A stretch of 64,000 bases of DNA, from positions 124,001 through 188,000 of the forward strand of contig NZ_WIQK01000001.1 of NCBI RefSeq assembly GCF_015732155.1, given 5' to 3'. The stretch's first letter is position 1, and every line of letters starts with the position of its first letter. Source of the DNA: Pectinatus sottacetonis. GTDB lineage: Bacteria > Bacillota > Negativicutes > Selenomonadales > Selenomonadaceae. The notes under the pieces are model-generated. The model was not told where the DNA came from, did not search any database, and worked only from the letters and a program-made list of their open reading frames with translations. Below, one piece after another: positions 18,831 through 27,835 of the stretch. The translations under genes were made by a program, and so were the position numbers.

Positions 18831-19274
18831 TTAAATGCTTCTATCAAACATTTTTATTTTATTATTTCCCCTTGCTGTTGCTTCACCATCAGACTGATAC
18901 GGTGAATCGTCAGTAACCTTAGTCATTACATTAATGCTGAACTGAATAGAATTCATTTTATTATTTAAAAGTGTTTTATTACAATCGCTTACCTTTTTTA
19001 TTGCCTGTGCCAATATTTTTATTTTATCTGATAAACTTTCCGTATAGACATCTTTGGGGGATACTGTTTCTGCCTGTCTATTAAGTTCCCTGATTTTCTG
19101 TTTCTTTCGTTCCAGTGATTTTAGTTGATTTACTAGCATTTCTATTTTATTTGTCTGCTCCTGCAGCTTTTTATTATCGGCTGCTATAAACATTTGCTGC
19201 TGAATTTTAAGATTCTGTTCTAATTCCTTATATTTTACTAACTGTTGTTTTAATATATTTATTAATTCGTTCAT
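18831..19274 (-). CDS. flgN: FlgN-family flagellar export chaperone (copy next to flgK)
   Basis: A 147-residue, mostly helical protein (LINILKQQLVKYKELEQNLK, KIEMLVNQLKSLERKKQKIR) with the size and position of FlgN, the chaperone for FlgK and FlgL. It begins 9 bases after the stop of a second FlgN-like gene. The FlgN family is poorly conserved, so the call rests on coiled-coil pattern and order flgM-flgN-flgK. Confidence 0.75.
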   Translation of the reverse strand: MNELINILKQQLVKYKELEQNLKIQQQMFIAADNKKLQEQTNKIEMLVNQLKSLERKKQKIRELNRQAETVSPKDVYTESLSDKIKILAQAIKKVSDCNKTLLNNKMNSIQFSINVMTKVTDDSPYQSDGEATARGNNKIKMFDRSI

Positions 19275-19283
19275 AATTATGCC

Positions 19284-19769
19284 TCATGCTTTAAAATCTA
19301 ATTTTTTCTCCTGGGGAGAAAAATACTGACTGCCATTTTTTTTATAATCAGGATCTGCTTTCATTTGTACTAACGAATTTAAATTCAAATTTACAGCCGT
19401 TAACGCCCCTTGCATAAGCATTTTATTAGCTTCATTGATATCTGCTACTTTTTTCACAATTTCCGATAAATCCTTATTGACAGCTAAAAATTTATCTTTG
19501 TAGTCAGTAGGACAAAAAAATGTCAGCGATTTTACATTTGAAGTCAAATTTATTGATGGGTTTTTATCTGCCATTTTTTTCAATATTTCTTGACGTTTTT
19601 GTTCCTCTTTTATAACTATAGCCATAAGTTTTTGTTCTTCATTAATAATCTGATCCAAGGTTTTCATATCTATGGCTAAAACTGCTTTTCTTTTTCGTTC
19701 ATTTGATTTAAGTATATCCGTATATACCATTGTAAGTTTTATAATAATATCTATTAAATCCTGCCACAT
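19284..19769 (-). CDS. FlgN-family protein, second copy
   Basis: A 161-residue helical protein (LIDIIIKLTMVYTDILKSNE, then KRKAVLAIDMKTLDQIINEE) with the typical FlgN start, in which a helix precedes a K/R-rich turn and LDQIINEEQKLM. It lies between flgM and the other FlgN-like gene. Two adjacent FlgN-like genes suggest either one chaperone per substrate (FlgK and FlgL) or a duplication that has diverged. Confidence 0.72.
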   Translation of the reverse strand: MWQDLIDIIIKLTMVYTDILKSNERKRKAVLAIDMKTLDQIINEEQKLMAIVIKEEQKRQEILKKMADKNPSINLTSNVKSLTFFCPTDYKDKFLAVNKDLSEIVKKVADINEANKMLMQGALTAVNLNLNSLVQMKADPDYKKNGSQYFSPQEKKLDFKA

Positions 19770-19789
19770 AATTATATCCTTTTATAAAA

Positions 19790-20077
19790 TTATAAAAAAC
19801 ATGTCTGTAAGATACTGTCGGCAACACCACTGGCATCAATTTTATATGTCCCGCTCTCTATGGCTTTACTATAATTTTGTACTTTTTCCATGCGAGCATC
19901 CGGCAGTGTACGTAATTTATTCAGATATGGCGCAAATTTCTGGCTTTCGTTTGATAATACGATTTTATCACTGACTTCCATATCAAGCTGTTTTACTTTA
20001 GTCTTTAAATTAACTTTATCTATTTTGTTTACATATAAATTTGTTATAGAATTTATATGGCTACTATTAGAAATCAT
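19790..20077 (-). CDS. flgM: Anti-sigma-28 factor FlgM
   Basis: A 95-residue FlgM-like protein. The segment KVKQLDMEVSDKIVLSNESQ, followed by FAPYLNKLRTLPDARMEKVQ and then IESGTYKIDASGVADSIL, is the classical FlgM C-terminal sigma-binding region. FlgM holds sigma-28 inactive until it is exported through the finished hook. AGGGGGG gives the ribosome site (reverse complement at about 20090). First gene of the late flagellar transcript. Confidence 0.92.
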   Translation of the reverse strand: MISNSSHINSITNLYVNKIDKVNLKTKVKQLDMEVSDKIVLSNESQKFAPYLNKLRTLPDARMEKVQNYSKAIESGTYKIDASGVADSILQTCFL

Positions 20078-20102
20078 CTCTTATCCCCCCTTAAAAAAAA
20101 TC

Positions 20103-20134
20103 ACCGATATTATCTACTAACAATAAATATCGGT
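20103..20134 (-). terminator. Hairpin with T8 upstream of flgM; overlaps a sigma-28-like -10
   Basis: A 9-bp perfect stem (20103-20111 with 20126-20134) is followed in minus-strand reading by GATTTTTTTT, a normal Rho-independent terminator for the upstream gene. The proximal arm reads ACCGATATT, which resembles the sigma-28 -10 element (GCCGATAT) with a TTAA-like -35 about 16 bases further upstream. Terminator and flgM promoter may therefore overlap. Confidence 0.65.
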
Positions 20135-20236
20135 AATCATGGTATTTTAATTAACTACTTTATATGCTGTTTTTTTACGTTTTTCCCCTAAAATCTTCAG
20201 TTTCCTCACTCTTACAGGGCTTATAGGCAAAACACC

Positions 20237-20650
20237 TTATTTATTTGAATACATGCCCCGGCTTTTCATTCTCGTATCACTTGACGGATTATTTTTCTGC
20301 TGCTTTTGCTTAATGGCATCAGTAGCTTTTTTTATATCTTCCTTTAATTCCTGCATACACTTATTACAATAGCGTCCTTCAGTAATAAGTGTTCCGCAGC
20401 GTTCGCAGGGATAGGAAATCTTTCCTTTTCCTATAAATCTGCCAGCACGGATCATTCGCATTATTGTGCGTTCCTTAACACCTGTGGCATCATATATTTC
20501 TTTTATTGTACTACCGGGATTATCTCTAAGATAACTGCTGACAATAAGCTCGCTTTCCTCTTCCTTACGCAGGCAGTCCCGGCACATTCCCGCGCCTGTA
20601 TCTATAAATAACTTTCCACATTCTGGGCAATTTCTCATTTTATTGACCAT
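20237..20650 (-). CDS. YvyF-like flagellar operon protein with zinc fingers
   Basis: A 137-residue protein with two zinc-ribbon pairs (CPECGKLFIDTG with CRDCLRK; CERCGTLITEG with CNKC) flanking a helix-turn-helix-like segment (GSTIKEIYDATGVKERTIMR). This is the YvyF/TIGR03826 arrangement found before flgM in Bacillota. The ATG at 20650 has GGAGGG 6 bases upstream and is preferred over the earlier ATG. Likely a DNA- or RNA-binding modulator of flagellar genes; role not established. Confidence 0.82.
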   Translation of the reverse strand: MVNKMRNCPECGKLFIDTGAGMCRDCLRKEEESELIVSSYLRDNPGSTIKEIYDATGVKERTIMRMIRAGRFIGKGKISYPCERCGTLITEGRYCNKCMQELKEDIKKATDAIKQKQQKNNPSSDTRMKSRGMYSNK

Positions 20651-20724
20651 AATTTTCCCTCCAGCCATTCTCTGTTATTCTTATTATAATTCATATGATA
20701 TAATTTAACAATTTTTTTATATTA

Positions 20725-21378
20725 CTATGCATCACTCGCCAAAACAATGCCATAAATTTTCCCGGCGCCATTTTTCTTTAGTACTTTTGCGCATGCTGCC
20801 ATTGTCGTTCCTGTAGTATATATATCATCCAGTAATAAACAATTTTTTGCCTTAATAGTATAACCAGGCTTAATAGCAAATGCCTTATACAGATTTTCTT
20901 TTCTTTCCTCTCTTGTCAGACTAAATTGGGCCTTAGTACAAATGACTCGTTCCAAACAGTCTATAGGAGATAGCTGATATATATCCAGTATTTTTCTAAA
21001 GATTAGTTCTGTCTGGTTAAAACCTCTTTCTTTTCTGCGTTTATCATGCAGAGGTACAAAGGCTACTGCATCTATATCAGACGGCATGGCAAAATTATCC
21101 ATAGCAGCTGTAATAAAAGAATCAAATTGGGGTAGCACGCTCGTTTTTTTATTATATTTCAACTTTATGATAAGTTTGCGCAATACGCCATGATATCTGC
21201 CTAATGCCCATATTCTATGAAAATATTTATAATTTTCTTTTTCTATTGGCAGCTCATGTATTTTTATAGTATTTGCTAAACAGGCTTGACACCAATCACC
21301 ATTCTTTTCTACATATGCTCCACAAGACGGACAGACCGGAGGGAAAAGGAAATCAGCTATGGTTTCTAATATGTTCAT
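20725..21378 (-). CDS. comFC: ComF family amidophosphoribosyltransferase-like protein
   Basis: A 217-residue ComFC. The N-terminal zinc ribbon (FPPVCPSCGAYVEKNGDWCQ, then ACLANT) is followed by the PRTase domain with the PRPP motif NCLLLDDIYTTGTTMAACAK. ComFC is needed for DNA uptake in competent bacteria. There is no comFA neighbour here. It lies 13 bases after recD2 and probably shares its transcript. Confidence 0.9.
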   Translation of the reverse strand: MNILETIADFLFPPVCPSCGAYVEKNGDWCQACLANTIKIHELPIEKENYKYFHRIWALGRYHGVLRKLIIKLKYNKKTSVLPQFDSFITAAMDNFAMPSDIDAVAFVPLHDKRRKERGFNQTELIFRKILDIYQLSPIDCLERVICTKAQFSLTREERKENLYKAFAIKPGYTIKAKNCLLLDDIYTTGTTMAACAKVLKKNGAGKIYGIVLASDA

Positions 21379-21391
21379 TATTATTGCCTAC

Positions 21392-23554
21392 TTAATTTAC
21401 TTGATATGCCAGCCGTTCTGCCAATAGCGTATATCGCTTCTGCATTTTATTATTCTGTACTGCCGTAAATACTGCTTTTTTTGAACCGAGCATTATAACC
21501 CGTTCTTTTGCTCTTGTAACTGCTGTGTATAACAAATTTCTCTGCAGCATAATAAAATGTCCTTGTGTCAGCGGCAAAATGACAATCTTATATTCACTAC
21601 CCTGACTTTTATGTACACTCATTGCATATGCCAAAATTAATTGATTGATTTCTGCTGCCTGATAATCAATATTTTCTTCGTTGAACCTGACTACAATTTT
21701 TTCTGGAAAAATATTTTTTATAAAGCCTATATCACCATTAAAAACATTTTTTTCATAATTATTTCTTATCTGCATTACTTTATCACCAACACGAAACAAT
21801 TGGGCTGCTGTCTTATATTCTTTTTTATATGGTGCCGGTGGATTTAATGATTTTTGCAATAATCTGTTTAAATTACTTACGCCGCAAGGCAGACGATGCA
21901 TAGGTGACAGGACCTGTACATCAAGCAGTGGATTAAACCCTTCTGCTGGTAGTTTTTCTTTGCATAATTTTACTATTTTAGCAGCAGTTTCTTCATCATT
22001 ATCTATTTCATAAAATACAAAATCATTACTGGATGTGCAATCAGGCATTCTCCCAGCATTTATCGCATGAGCGTTATAAACTATCATGCTCTCCTGAGCC
22101 TGTCGAAAAATTTCATCAAGTTTTATAGAGTAAATAGTTTTAGATCGCAGGATATCTTTTAGTACAGCTCCTGGCCCTACTGCAGGCAGCTGATCCATAT
22201 CTCCTACCAAGACAACACGGCATCCATCGGGTATAGCATTTAAAAAATGCTGCATCAAGACTATATCGACCATTGACACTTCGTCAATGATGATTACATC
22301 CGCGTCCAATGGTTCGTCACTATCTTTGCCAAAAACAGATTCATCATTGGCTTTACGTATACCTGTAGCTTCTAAAAGCCGATGTATTGTAGCTGCTTTT
22401 CTTTCTGTGGCTTCTGCCAGTCGTTTTGCAGCCCGGCCTGTCGGTGCTCCTAACAATATCTTCAAATTAAGATTTTCTAAAAGTGCTATTATTGCTTGGA
22501 CAACAGTTGTTTTTCCTGTACCCGGCCCGCCTGTCAATACTAATACCCCATGTTCTAAAACGGCTCGTACAGCTTCTTTCTGTTTTTCTGCTAACCGCAT
22601 TTTTTTGCTGGCTTCCCACTGTGCGATTATTTTATAACCATCAGCCTGTATTAATTGATCTACACTGCCTTTTAATTTCAGCAGCCGCTGTGCTACTTGT
22701 TTTTCTGCAAAATATAAATATGGTGGATACAAAAGCTGGCTGCCACCCACATATTCAGTATATAATCTGTCTGCCTGTAATTCTGCTTTTACATTAATGC
22801 GTACACTTTCTCTGTCGATATTCAGCAGTTTTGCTGTTTTATTTATGACAAATTCTTCAGGAACGCAGCAATGCCCATTTGATGCTATTTTCTGCAATGT
22901 AAAATCTATTCCCGCAGATATTCTGCTGCTGCTGTTTTTTTCTATGCCTATTTTTTCTGCTATCTGATCCGCAGTCAAAAAACCTATTCCATCAATATCA
23001 CTAGCGAGCCTATATGGATCATTAGCTATTACATCCATAGCAAAAGAACCATATTCTTCAAAGATACGTCCAGCATAGGTACCAGAAACTCCGTGCGTTT
23101 CCAACCAGACCATGATGTCTCTTAATTCTCCCTGCTCATTATAAGAACTGAATATTTTTTCTGCAGTCTTTTTACCTATGCCCGGAATTTCACATAATCT
23201 GTTATGTTCAGTTTCTATTATCTTTAAAGTATCTTTACCAAATTTATTTACAATTCTTTTGGCAGTAGCCGAACCGATTCCATCAAGTGCACCTGATGCG
23301 AGAAAATTCTCTATTCCTGCTGCGCTGTCTGGTGCTGATACATGCATTTTTTCTGCTTTGAACTGCTGCCCAAATCGGGGATGTTTTACCCACATTCCTT
23401 CCACGTAAACATTTTGGCCTATAAGCGGTGCAGCTAAATTTGCCGTTACTGTTACCGGGGTATTTTGTTGTTCTGGCTTCAAACGAAATACGCTGAAATT
23501 TCCATCCGAACTTGCAAATATAATTGTTTGAACACTGCCCTCAATTTTTTCCAT
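21392..23554 (-). CDS. recD2: RecD-like DNA helicase RecD2
   Basis: A 720-residue SF1B helicase. The N-terminal OB-like and helix-hairpin-helix region (EIPGIGKKTAEKIFSSY; DGIGFLTADQIAEKIGIEKN) is followed by Walker A (LTGGPGTGKTTVVQAI), Walker B/DExx (IIIDEVSMVDIVLM), motif III (LVGDMDQLPAVGPG) and C-terminal VHKSQGSEYKIVILPL with TAVTRAKE. The length and stand-alone context (no recB/recC) identify the RecD2 type, a 5'-3' helicase in DNA repair. Confidence 0.94.
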   Translation of the reverse strand: MEKIEGSVQTIIFASSDGNFSVFRLKPEQQNTPVTVTANLAAPLIGQNVYVEGMWVKHPRFGQQFKAEKMHVSAPDSAAGIENFLASGALDGIGSATAKRIVNKFGKDTLKIIETEHNRLCEIPGIGKKTAEKIFSSYNEQGELRDIMVWLETHGVSGTYAGRIFEEYGSFAMDVIANDPYRLASDIDGIGFLTADQIAEKIGIEKNSSSRISAGIDFTLQKIASNGHCCVPEEFVINKTAKLLNIDRESVRINVKAELQADRLYTEYVGGSQLLYPPYLYFAEKQVAQRLLKLKGSVDQLIQADGYKIIAQWEASKKMRLAEKQKEAVRAVLEHGVLVLTGGPGTGKTTVVQAIIALLENLNLKILLGAPTGRAAKRLAEATERKAATIHRLLEATGIRKANDESVFGKDSDEPLDADVIIIDEVSMVDIVLMQHFLNAIPDGCRVVLVGDMDQLPAVGPGAVLKDILRSKTIYSIKLDEIFRQAQESMIVYNAHAINAGRMPDCTSSNDFVFYEIDNDEETAAKIVKLCKEKLPAEGFNPLLDVQVLSPMHRLPCGVSNLNRLLQKSLNPPAPYKKEYKTAAQLFRVGDKVMQIRNNYEKNVFNGDIGFIKNIFPEKIVVRFNEENIDYQAAEINQLILAYAMSVHKSQGSEYKIVILPLTQGHFIMLQRNLLYTAVTRAKERVIMLGSKKAVFTAVQNNKMQKRYTLLAERLAYQVN

Positions 23555-23587
23555 AACATTATCCTAATCAGTATAAGTTTAATAAAA

Positions 23588-25504
23588 TTATTGCATAAGA
23601 GAATCCCATTGTTTATATTTTTCATCTATCTCTGTTTGTTTAGCCTCATATGCCTCAGCTACTTCTTCACTTGTTTTTATGTCTTTTTGTATTGCTGGGT
23701 CATTCATTTTCTGTTCCAGAGCTTTAAGCTCGACTTCCAGCATAGCAATATGTGCTTCGCAACGACTGATTGCCTGTTCTTTTTTTTCCGCTTTAAGAGA
23801 ACTTCCCTCTGCTTCATGGGTAAGAAGTTTTTTCTTTTCTGGCAGCGAAAATTTGTTTTTTTTGTTTACAGTTTTTTCTTTTACCTGCTTAGGTAAAATA
23901 GTTTCTCTTGCATCTTTTTTCTGTCGATAATAGCTGTAATTACCATTATATTGTGTCAAAGCCCCCTTTTCCAACTCATAAGTACAGTTCGTCACTTTAT
24001 CTAAAAAATATCGATCATGTGATACTACCATAAATGTTCCTGGAAAGGACATAAGTGCTCTTTCTACTGCCTCTCTTGCTGGTATATCCAAGTGATTAGT
24101 TGGTTCATCAAGGATCAAGAAATTGGCCCCGTCCATCATTAGTTTTAACAAAGCCAGCCGGGCTTTTTCCCCACCGGATAAATCAGCAACAGTTTTATAA
24201 ACATCATCGCCCTTGAATAAAAATGCCCCTAAATAGTTCCTTGCCTGCTCATCATTTACTTCATAATTATCAATTATTTCAGAGAAGATGTTATTTCTTC
24301 CATTAAGTTCATCATGATGCTGAGAAAAATAACCTATTTTTACTCTGCTGCCGATTTTTATTCTGCCTGAAACTGCGTCCAGTTCCCCCATTATCAACTT
24401 CAACAATGTTGTTTTACCTGCTCCATTGGAACCTATCAATGCTATACCATCACCTTTTCTTACTGACATTGATAAATCTCTGAAAAGAAAATCTGCCCCA
24501 AAGGAAAAGGCTAAGTCCTCTATTTCTAATACTTTTTGTGCACATTCAGCCGGTGGGTTAAACAGTAAATAATTAAATCCAGCGGAATCAGGCGGCAGAA
24601 TAATCCTGTCTAAACGCTTTAGTTGTTTTTCTCTGCCCCGGGCCTGTTTTGATTTTATACCGGCTTTATAACGCCGGATGTATTCTTCAGTCTTTTTTAT
24701 GTGTTCCTGCTGTTTTATAAATGCCGATTCCAGAGCCGCCCGCTGCTCATTGCGCAGCTGCATGGCTCTGCTATAGTTTCCTTGATAAATATCTACATTT
24801 TTATTTATTAATTCAGCTATAGATGTAGTAACTTTATCAAGAAAAAAGCGGTCATGTGATATCATTAACACGCCGCCTTTATAATTTTTGAGAAATTCTT
24901 CCAGCCATTCAATCATCTCTATATCTAAATGATTAGTCGGTTCATCTAAAAAAAGATAATCTGGTTCACGTAAAAGGGCCTTAACAAGAGAAATACGTGT
25001 TTTCTGTCCGCCGGAAAAATCTTCCGGTGATTTTTTTAAGTCATTTTCATCAAATCCCAGTCCAAAGCTTACTCGGCGAATATTGCTTTCATAATTGTAG
25101 CCGTCCAGTCTTTCAAATTCATCAGCAGTTTTAGTATATTCATTCATTAAATCTGCTAATTTTGTTTTATCAGTATTTTTAGCTATGACTTTTTCCAGTT
25201 TTTCTTTTTCATCTTTTAAAGTTAGAACATCATTAAAGGTTGTTAATAATTCTTCATTCAAAGTCTGACAAGAAAACTCTGCCTGCTGTTCCATATAACC
25301 TATTTTATCGCCGGCATCTATTTTTACTGTGCCGCTGTCATAGTCCTCTACACCCATTATACAATTCAGTAGTGTAGTCTTTCCGGCGCCATTAGCTCCA
25401 ATCAAACCAATTTTATCACCCTTATTTATTGTAAATGATACATTATTAAAAAGTTCTTTTATACCGAATGATTTTGATACCTCTTGAATACGTAGCAACC
25501 CCAA
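23588..25504 (-). CDS. ABC-F family ribosome-associated ATPase
   Basis: A 638-residue soluble protein with two ABC domains: Walker A GANGAGKTT and GSNGAGKTT, signatures FSGGQKTRI and LSGGEKARL, Walker B YLFLDEPTNHLD and FLILDEPTNHLD. No membrane segments; a linker between the domains and a C-terminal coiled coil (about 540-638) are typical of ABC-F (Uup/YdiF/EttA-like). These act on the ribosome. The start is a TTG with AGGATG upstream. It follows the LCP gene by 22 bases. Confidence 0.92.
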   Translation of the reverse strand: MGLLRIQEVSKSFGIKELFNNVSFTINKGDKIGLIGANGAGKTTLLNCIMGVEDYDSGTVKIDAGDKIGYMEQQAEFSCQTLNEELLTTFNDVLTLKDEKEKLEKVIAKNTDKTKLADLMNEYTKTADEFERLDGYNYESNIRRVSFGLGFDENDLKKSPEDFSGGQKTRISLVKALLREPDYLFLDEPTNHLDIEMIEWLEEFLKNYKGGVLMISHDRFFLDKVTTSIAELINKNVDIYQGNYSRAMQLRNEQRAALESAFIKQQEHIKKTEEYIRRYKAGIKSKQARGREKQLKRLDRIILPPDSAGFNYLLFNPPAECAQKVLEIEDLAFSFGADFLFRDLSMSVRKGDGIALIGSNGAGKTTLLKLIMGELDAVSGRIKIGSRVKIGYFSQHHDELNGRNNIFSEIIDNYEVNDEQARNYLGAFLFKGDDVYKTVADLSGGEKARLALLKLMMDGANFLILDEPTNHLDIPAREAVERALMSFPGTFMVVSHDRYFLDKVTNCTYELEKGALTQYNGNYSYYRQKKDARETILPKQVKEKTVNKKNKFSLPEKKKLLTHEAEGSSLKAEKKEQAISRCEAHIAMLEVELKALEQKMNDPAIQKDIKTSEEVAEAYEAKQTEIDEKYKQWDSLMQ

Positions 25505-25526
25505 AATTTCACATCCTATATAGAAT

Positions 25527-26837
25527 CTATTTTTTATAATCCCGTCCTATATCAAGCACCGCATGACCTGAAGTATTCCCTGCCATTATCACGCAGGGAA
25601 ATGGCATCCCGTAAAATAAATTAACGGCATTTTTACTTGCTATTATCTTCGTCTGTTGATTTGCCGATGTATGTCCTGTTTCGACACTTGATATATTAAA
25701 TCCTTTATGCTTTAGTACATCAGCTGCTGCTGCTCCTGCTCCATCTATTCCACTTGAATTTATTACCATAACAGTAATATCATTAGGCTTTGTAGTATCT
25801 TTGAGCTGAACATCATCTTTATTTTTTTGTTCCTTATCTGCGATTATTTGTTTATCCTGTTCAGACATTTTTATCTGGACTGGCAGTGATTGAGCATATT
25901 GCCTTATGGTTTCCTCTGTGTTATCGGCCATAGCTTGTGTAATTGTCTGTCCTAATAACTTTGCTATATTGTGCCGCAGCAATTTTATATCGGGAATCCA
26001 ATAACTTATATCATTAATATACAGTGGGCTGCCAGGAAGCATTGTAGCTGCTATCTTTTTATTTTTTAATCCGGGGAGCAATTTTGCATATGACATCATT
26101 TCAGTAACAGGCATATCTGTTTTTATCGTACTGCTCAATTCTTTTATTAATGAAGGAATTTTTGGCAGTACAGCCGGTGTCAATACTTTTTCTAATACAG
26201 CTTTTATGAAATGCTGCTGCCTAGCTATCCGGCCTATATCACCTTCGCTGTCACGAAAACGCACATATTCAACAGCTTTTTCACCATCTAAATGCTGCAT
26301 GCCTGGATATAAGTCTATATGAAGTCCCCCATTATCATCCCAAGGATCATTATAGTACATTCTCTTTTCTACTTTTAGGTCAATACCGCCAAGATCATTA
26401 ACTATTTTTTTAAAAGATTCCATATTTATTAACACATAATAATTAATAGGAATATCCAATAAATTTTCTACTGTATTCTTAGTCAGTTCATGTCCACCAT
26501 ACGCATAAGCATGATTTATTTTATTGTATTCATGCCCTTTTATTTTTACTCTTGTATCACGGGGAATGGATAGAAGTGATACCTCATCTGTCTTTTTATC
26601 TATGACCAGCAGCATTAAAGTATCACTTCTGCCAACATCATCTTTACGACTGTCAACTCCCATTATCATTATAGTAACCTTGTTAGTTGCCTGCTTCATA
26701 TTTTTGTTTGTTATATTATCATTGTCATGCTTTATAAAATTATACGCAAATGCTGCAACTGCAATGGTAAAAAATATAATCCCCAAGGCTATAATACGTC
26801 GATAATTTCTTTTGTATTTTAATTTTTTTTCTGCCAA
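25527..26837 (-). CDS. LCP family cell-wall glycopolymer ligase (LytR-CpsA-Psr)
   Basis: A 436-residue membrane-anchored protein. One N-terminal membrane segment (RIIALGIIFFTIAVAAFAY) is followed by the LCP domain (IMGVDSRKDDVGRSDTLMLL, SIPRDTRVKI, NKINHAYAYGG, GMQHLDGEKAVEYVRFR with DIGRIARQQHF) and a C-terminal LytR_C domain (from about 345). LCP enzymes transfer lipid-linked polymers onto peptidoglycan. The start appears to be TTG; the upstream site GGAG is a little far, so the exact start is uncertain. Confidence 0.9.
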   Translation of the reverse strand: MAEKKLKYKRNYRRIIALGIIFFTIAVAAFAYNFIKHDNDNITNKNMKQATNKVTIMIMGVDSRKDDVGRSDTLMLLVIDKKTDEVSLLSIPRDTRVKIKGHEYNKINHAYAYGGHELTKNTVENLLDIPINYYVLINMESFKKIVNDLGGIDLKVEKRMYYNDPWDDNGGLHIDLYPGMQHLDGEKAVEYVRFRDSEGDIGRIARQQHFIKAVLEKVLTPAVLPKIPSLIKELSSTIKTDMPVTEMMSYAKLLPGLKNKKIAATMLPGSPLYINDISYWIPDIKLLRHNIAKLLGQTITQAMADNTEETIRQYAQSLPVQIKMSEQDKQIIADKEQKNKDDVQLKDTTKPNDITVMVINSSGIDGAGAAAADVLKHKGFNISSVETGHTSANQQTKIIASKNAVNLFYGMPFPCVIMAGNTSGHAVLDIGRDYKK

Positions 26838-26999
26838 TTTTTCTTTTCACTTCTCCAAATGAATAATTAGTAAATTTTAGTATAACAAAAAAGGCTATTT
26901 TTTTCAATTTATACATCAAGAGTTTCATTATTGCTAATAAATATATTTTATTGTAAAATGAGTTTGTATATTATTTTGTATTAGAAAGGATCAAAACTA

Positions 27000-27824
27000 A
27001 TGGCTATAAAACTGATTGCACTGGATATGGATGGCACTACTTTGAATGATGAGCATAAAATATCCGATGAGAATCGCTCTGCAATAAATGCTGCACTGGT
27101 CCAAGGGATTGTAGTAACAGTCTGTACCGGACGCAGTAACACTGAACTTCCTCCTATCATCAAACTGCTGCCAGAACTGAGATATTTTATTAACGGTAAT
27201 GGCTGTAAAATATATGATAAAACGCTTAATAAAACAATATTGTCTGACCCTTTATCCTTTTCGGCGGCTAATACTATCTATCGCATTGTTCGTGAATATC
27301 CTGTAATGATAGAAGTTTATACCAACGATCAAATTTATACATCACAATCGTGTTACGAACATGTATACAAGTATGTACCAGAAAAATTTGCCCAACTTAT
27401 TTTAGATACCCGTACTCCTTTAGAAAATTTAAAAGCATTGTTTCGCGCTGACTGGCAAAAACCTATCTATAAAATGAATATATTTTACAATAATGCTGAT
27501 AATTTTGAAGCTATCCATGCTAAATGTAAAAATCTGCCAGCTGCTATGACTGGTTCTACTGAAGCTAATCTGGAGTTTAATAGCCCTACGGCAAGCAAGG
27601 GGAATTCACTGGCAAAATTAGCTAAAACACTTCATCTGCATTCTTCTGAAGTCATGGCTATTGGTGATGGAAGCAATGATATTTCTATGCTCGAGTATGC
27701 AGGTTGTTCTGTTGCGATGGAAAATGCTTTTCTATCAGTAAAAGAAAAAGCCTTATATCAGACTTTAAACAATAATGAACATGGCGTTGCAGCTGCCATA
27801 AAAAAATACGCACTTAATTTATAG
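27000..27824 (+). CDS. Cof-type HAD hydrolase
   Basis: A 274-residue HAD superfamily phosphatase of the Cof/YbjI type: motif I ALDMDGTTLN with both catalytic Asp residues, motif II VCTGRS, motif III Lys in SPTASKGNSLAKL and motif IV GDGSNDISMLEYAG. Such enzymes remove phosphate from sugar phosphates or flavin phosphates; substrate not predictable. GAAAGGA precedes the ATG. Divergent from the LCP gene and 11 bases ahead of the next gene. Confidence 0.9.
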   Translation: MAIKLIALDMDGTTLNDEHKISDENRSAINAALVQGIVVTVCTGRSNTELPPIIKLLPELRYFINGNGCKIYDKTLNKTILSDPLSFSAANTIYRIVREYPVMIEVYTNDQIYTSQSCYEHVYKYVPEKFAQLILDTRTPLENLKALFRADWQKPIYKMNIFYNNADNFEAIHAKCKNLPAAMTGSTEANLEFNSPTASKGNSLAKLAKTLHLHSSEVMAIGDGSNDISMLEYAGCSVAMENAFLSVKEKALYQTLNNNEHGVAAAIKKYALNL

Positions 27825-27835
27825 AGGATATTTTT

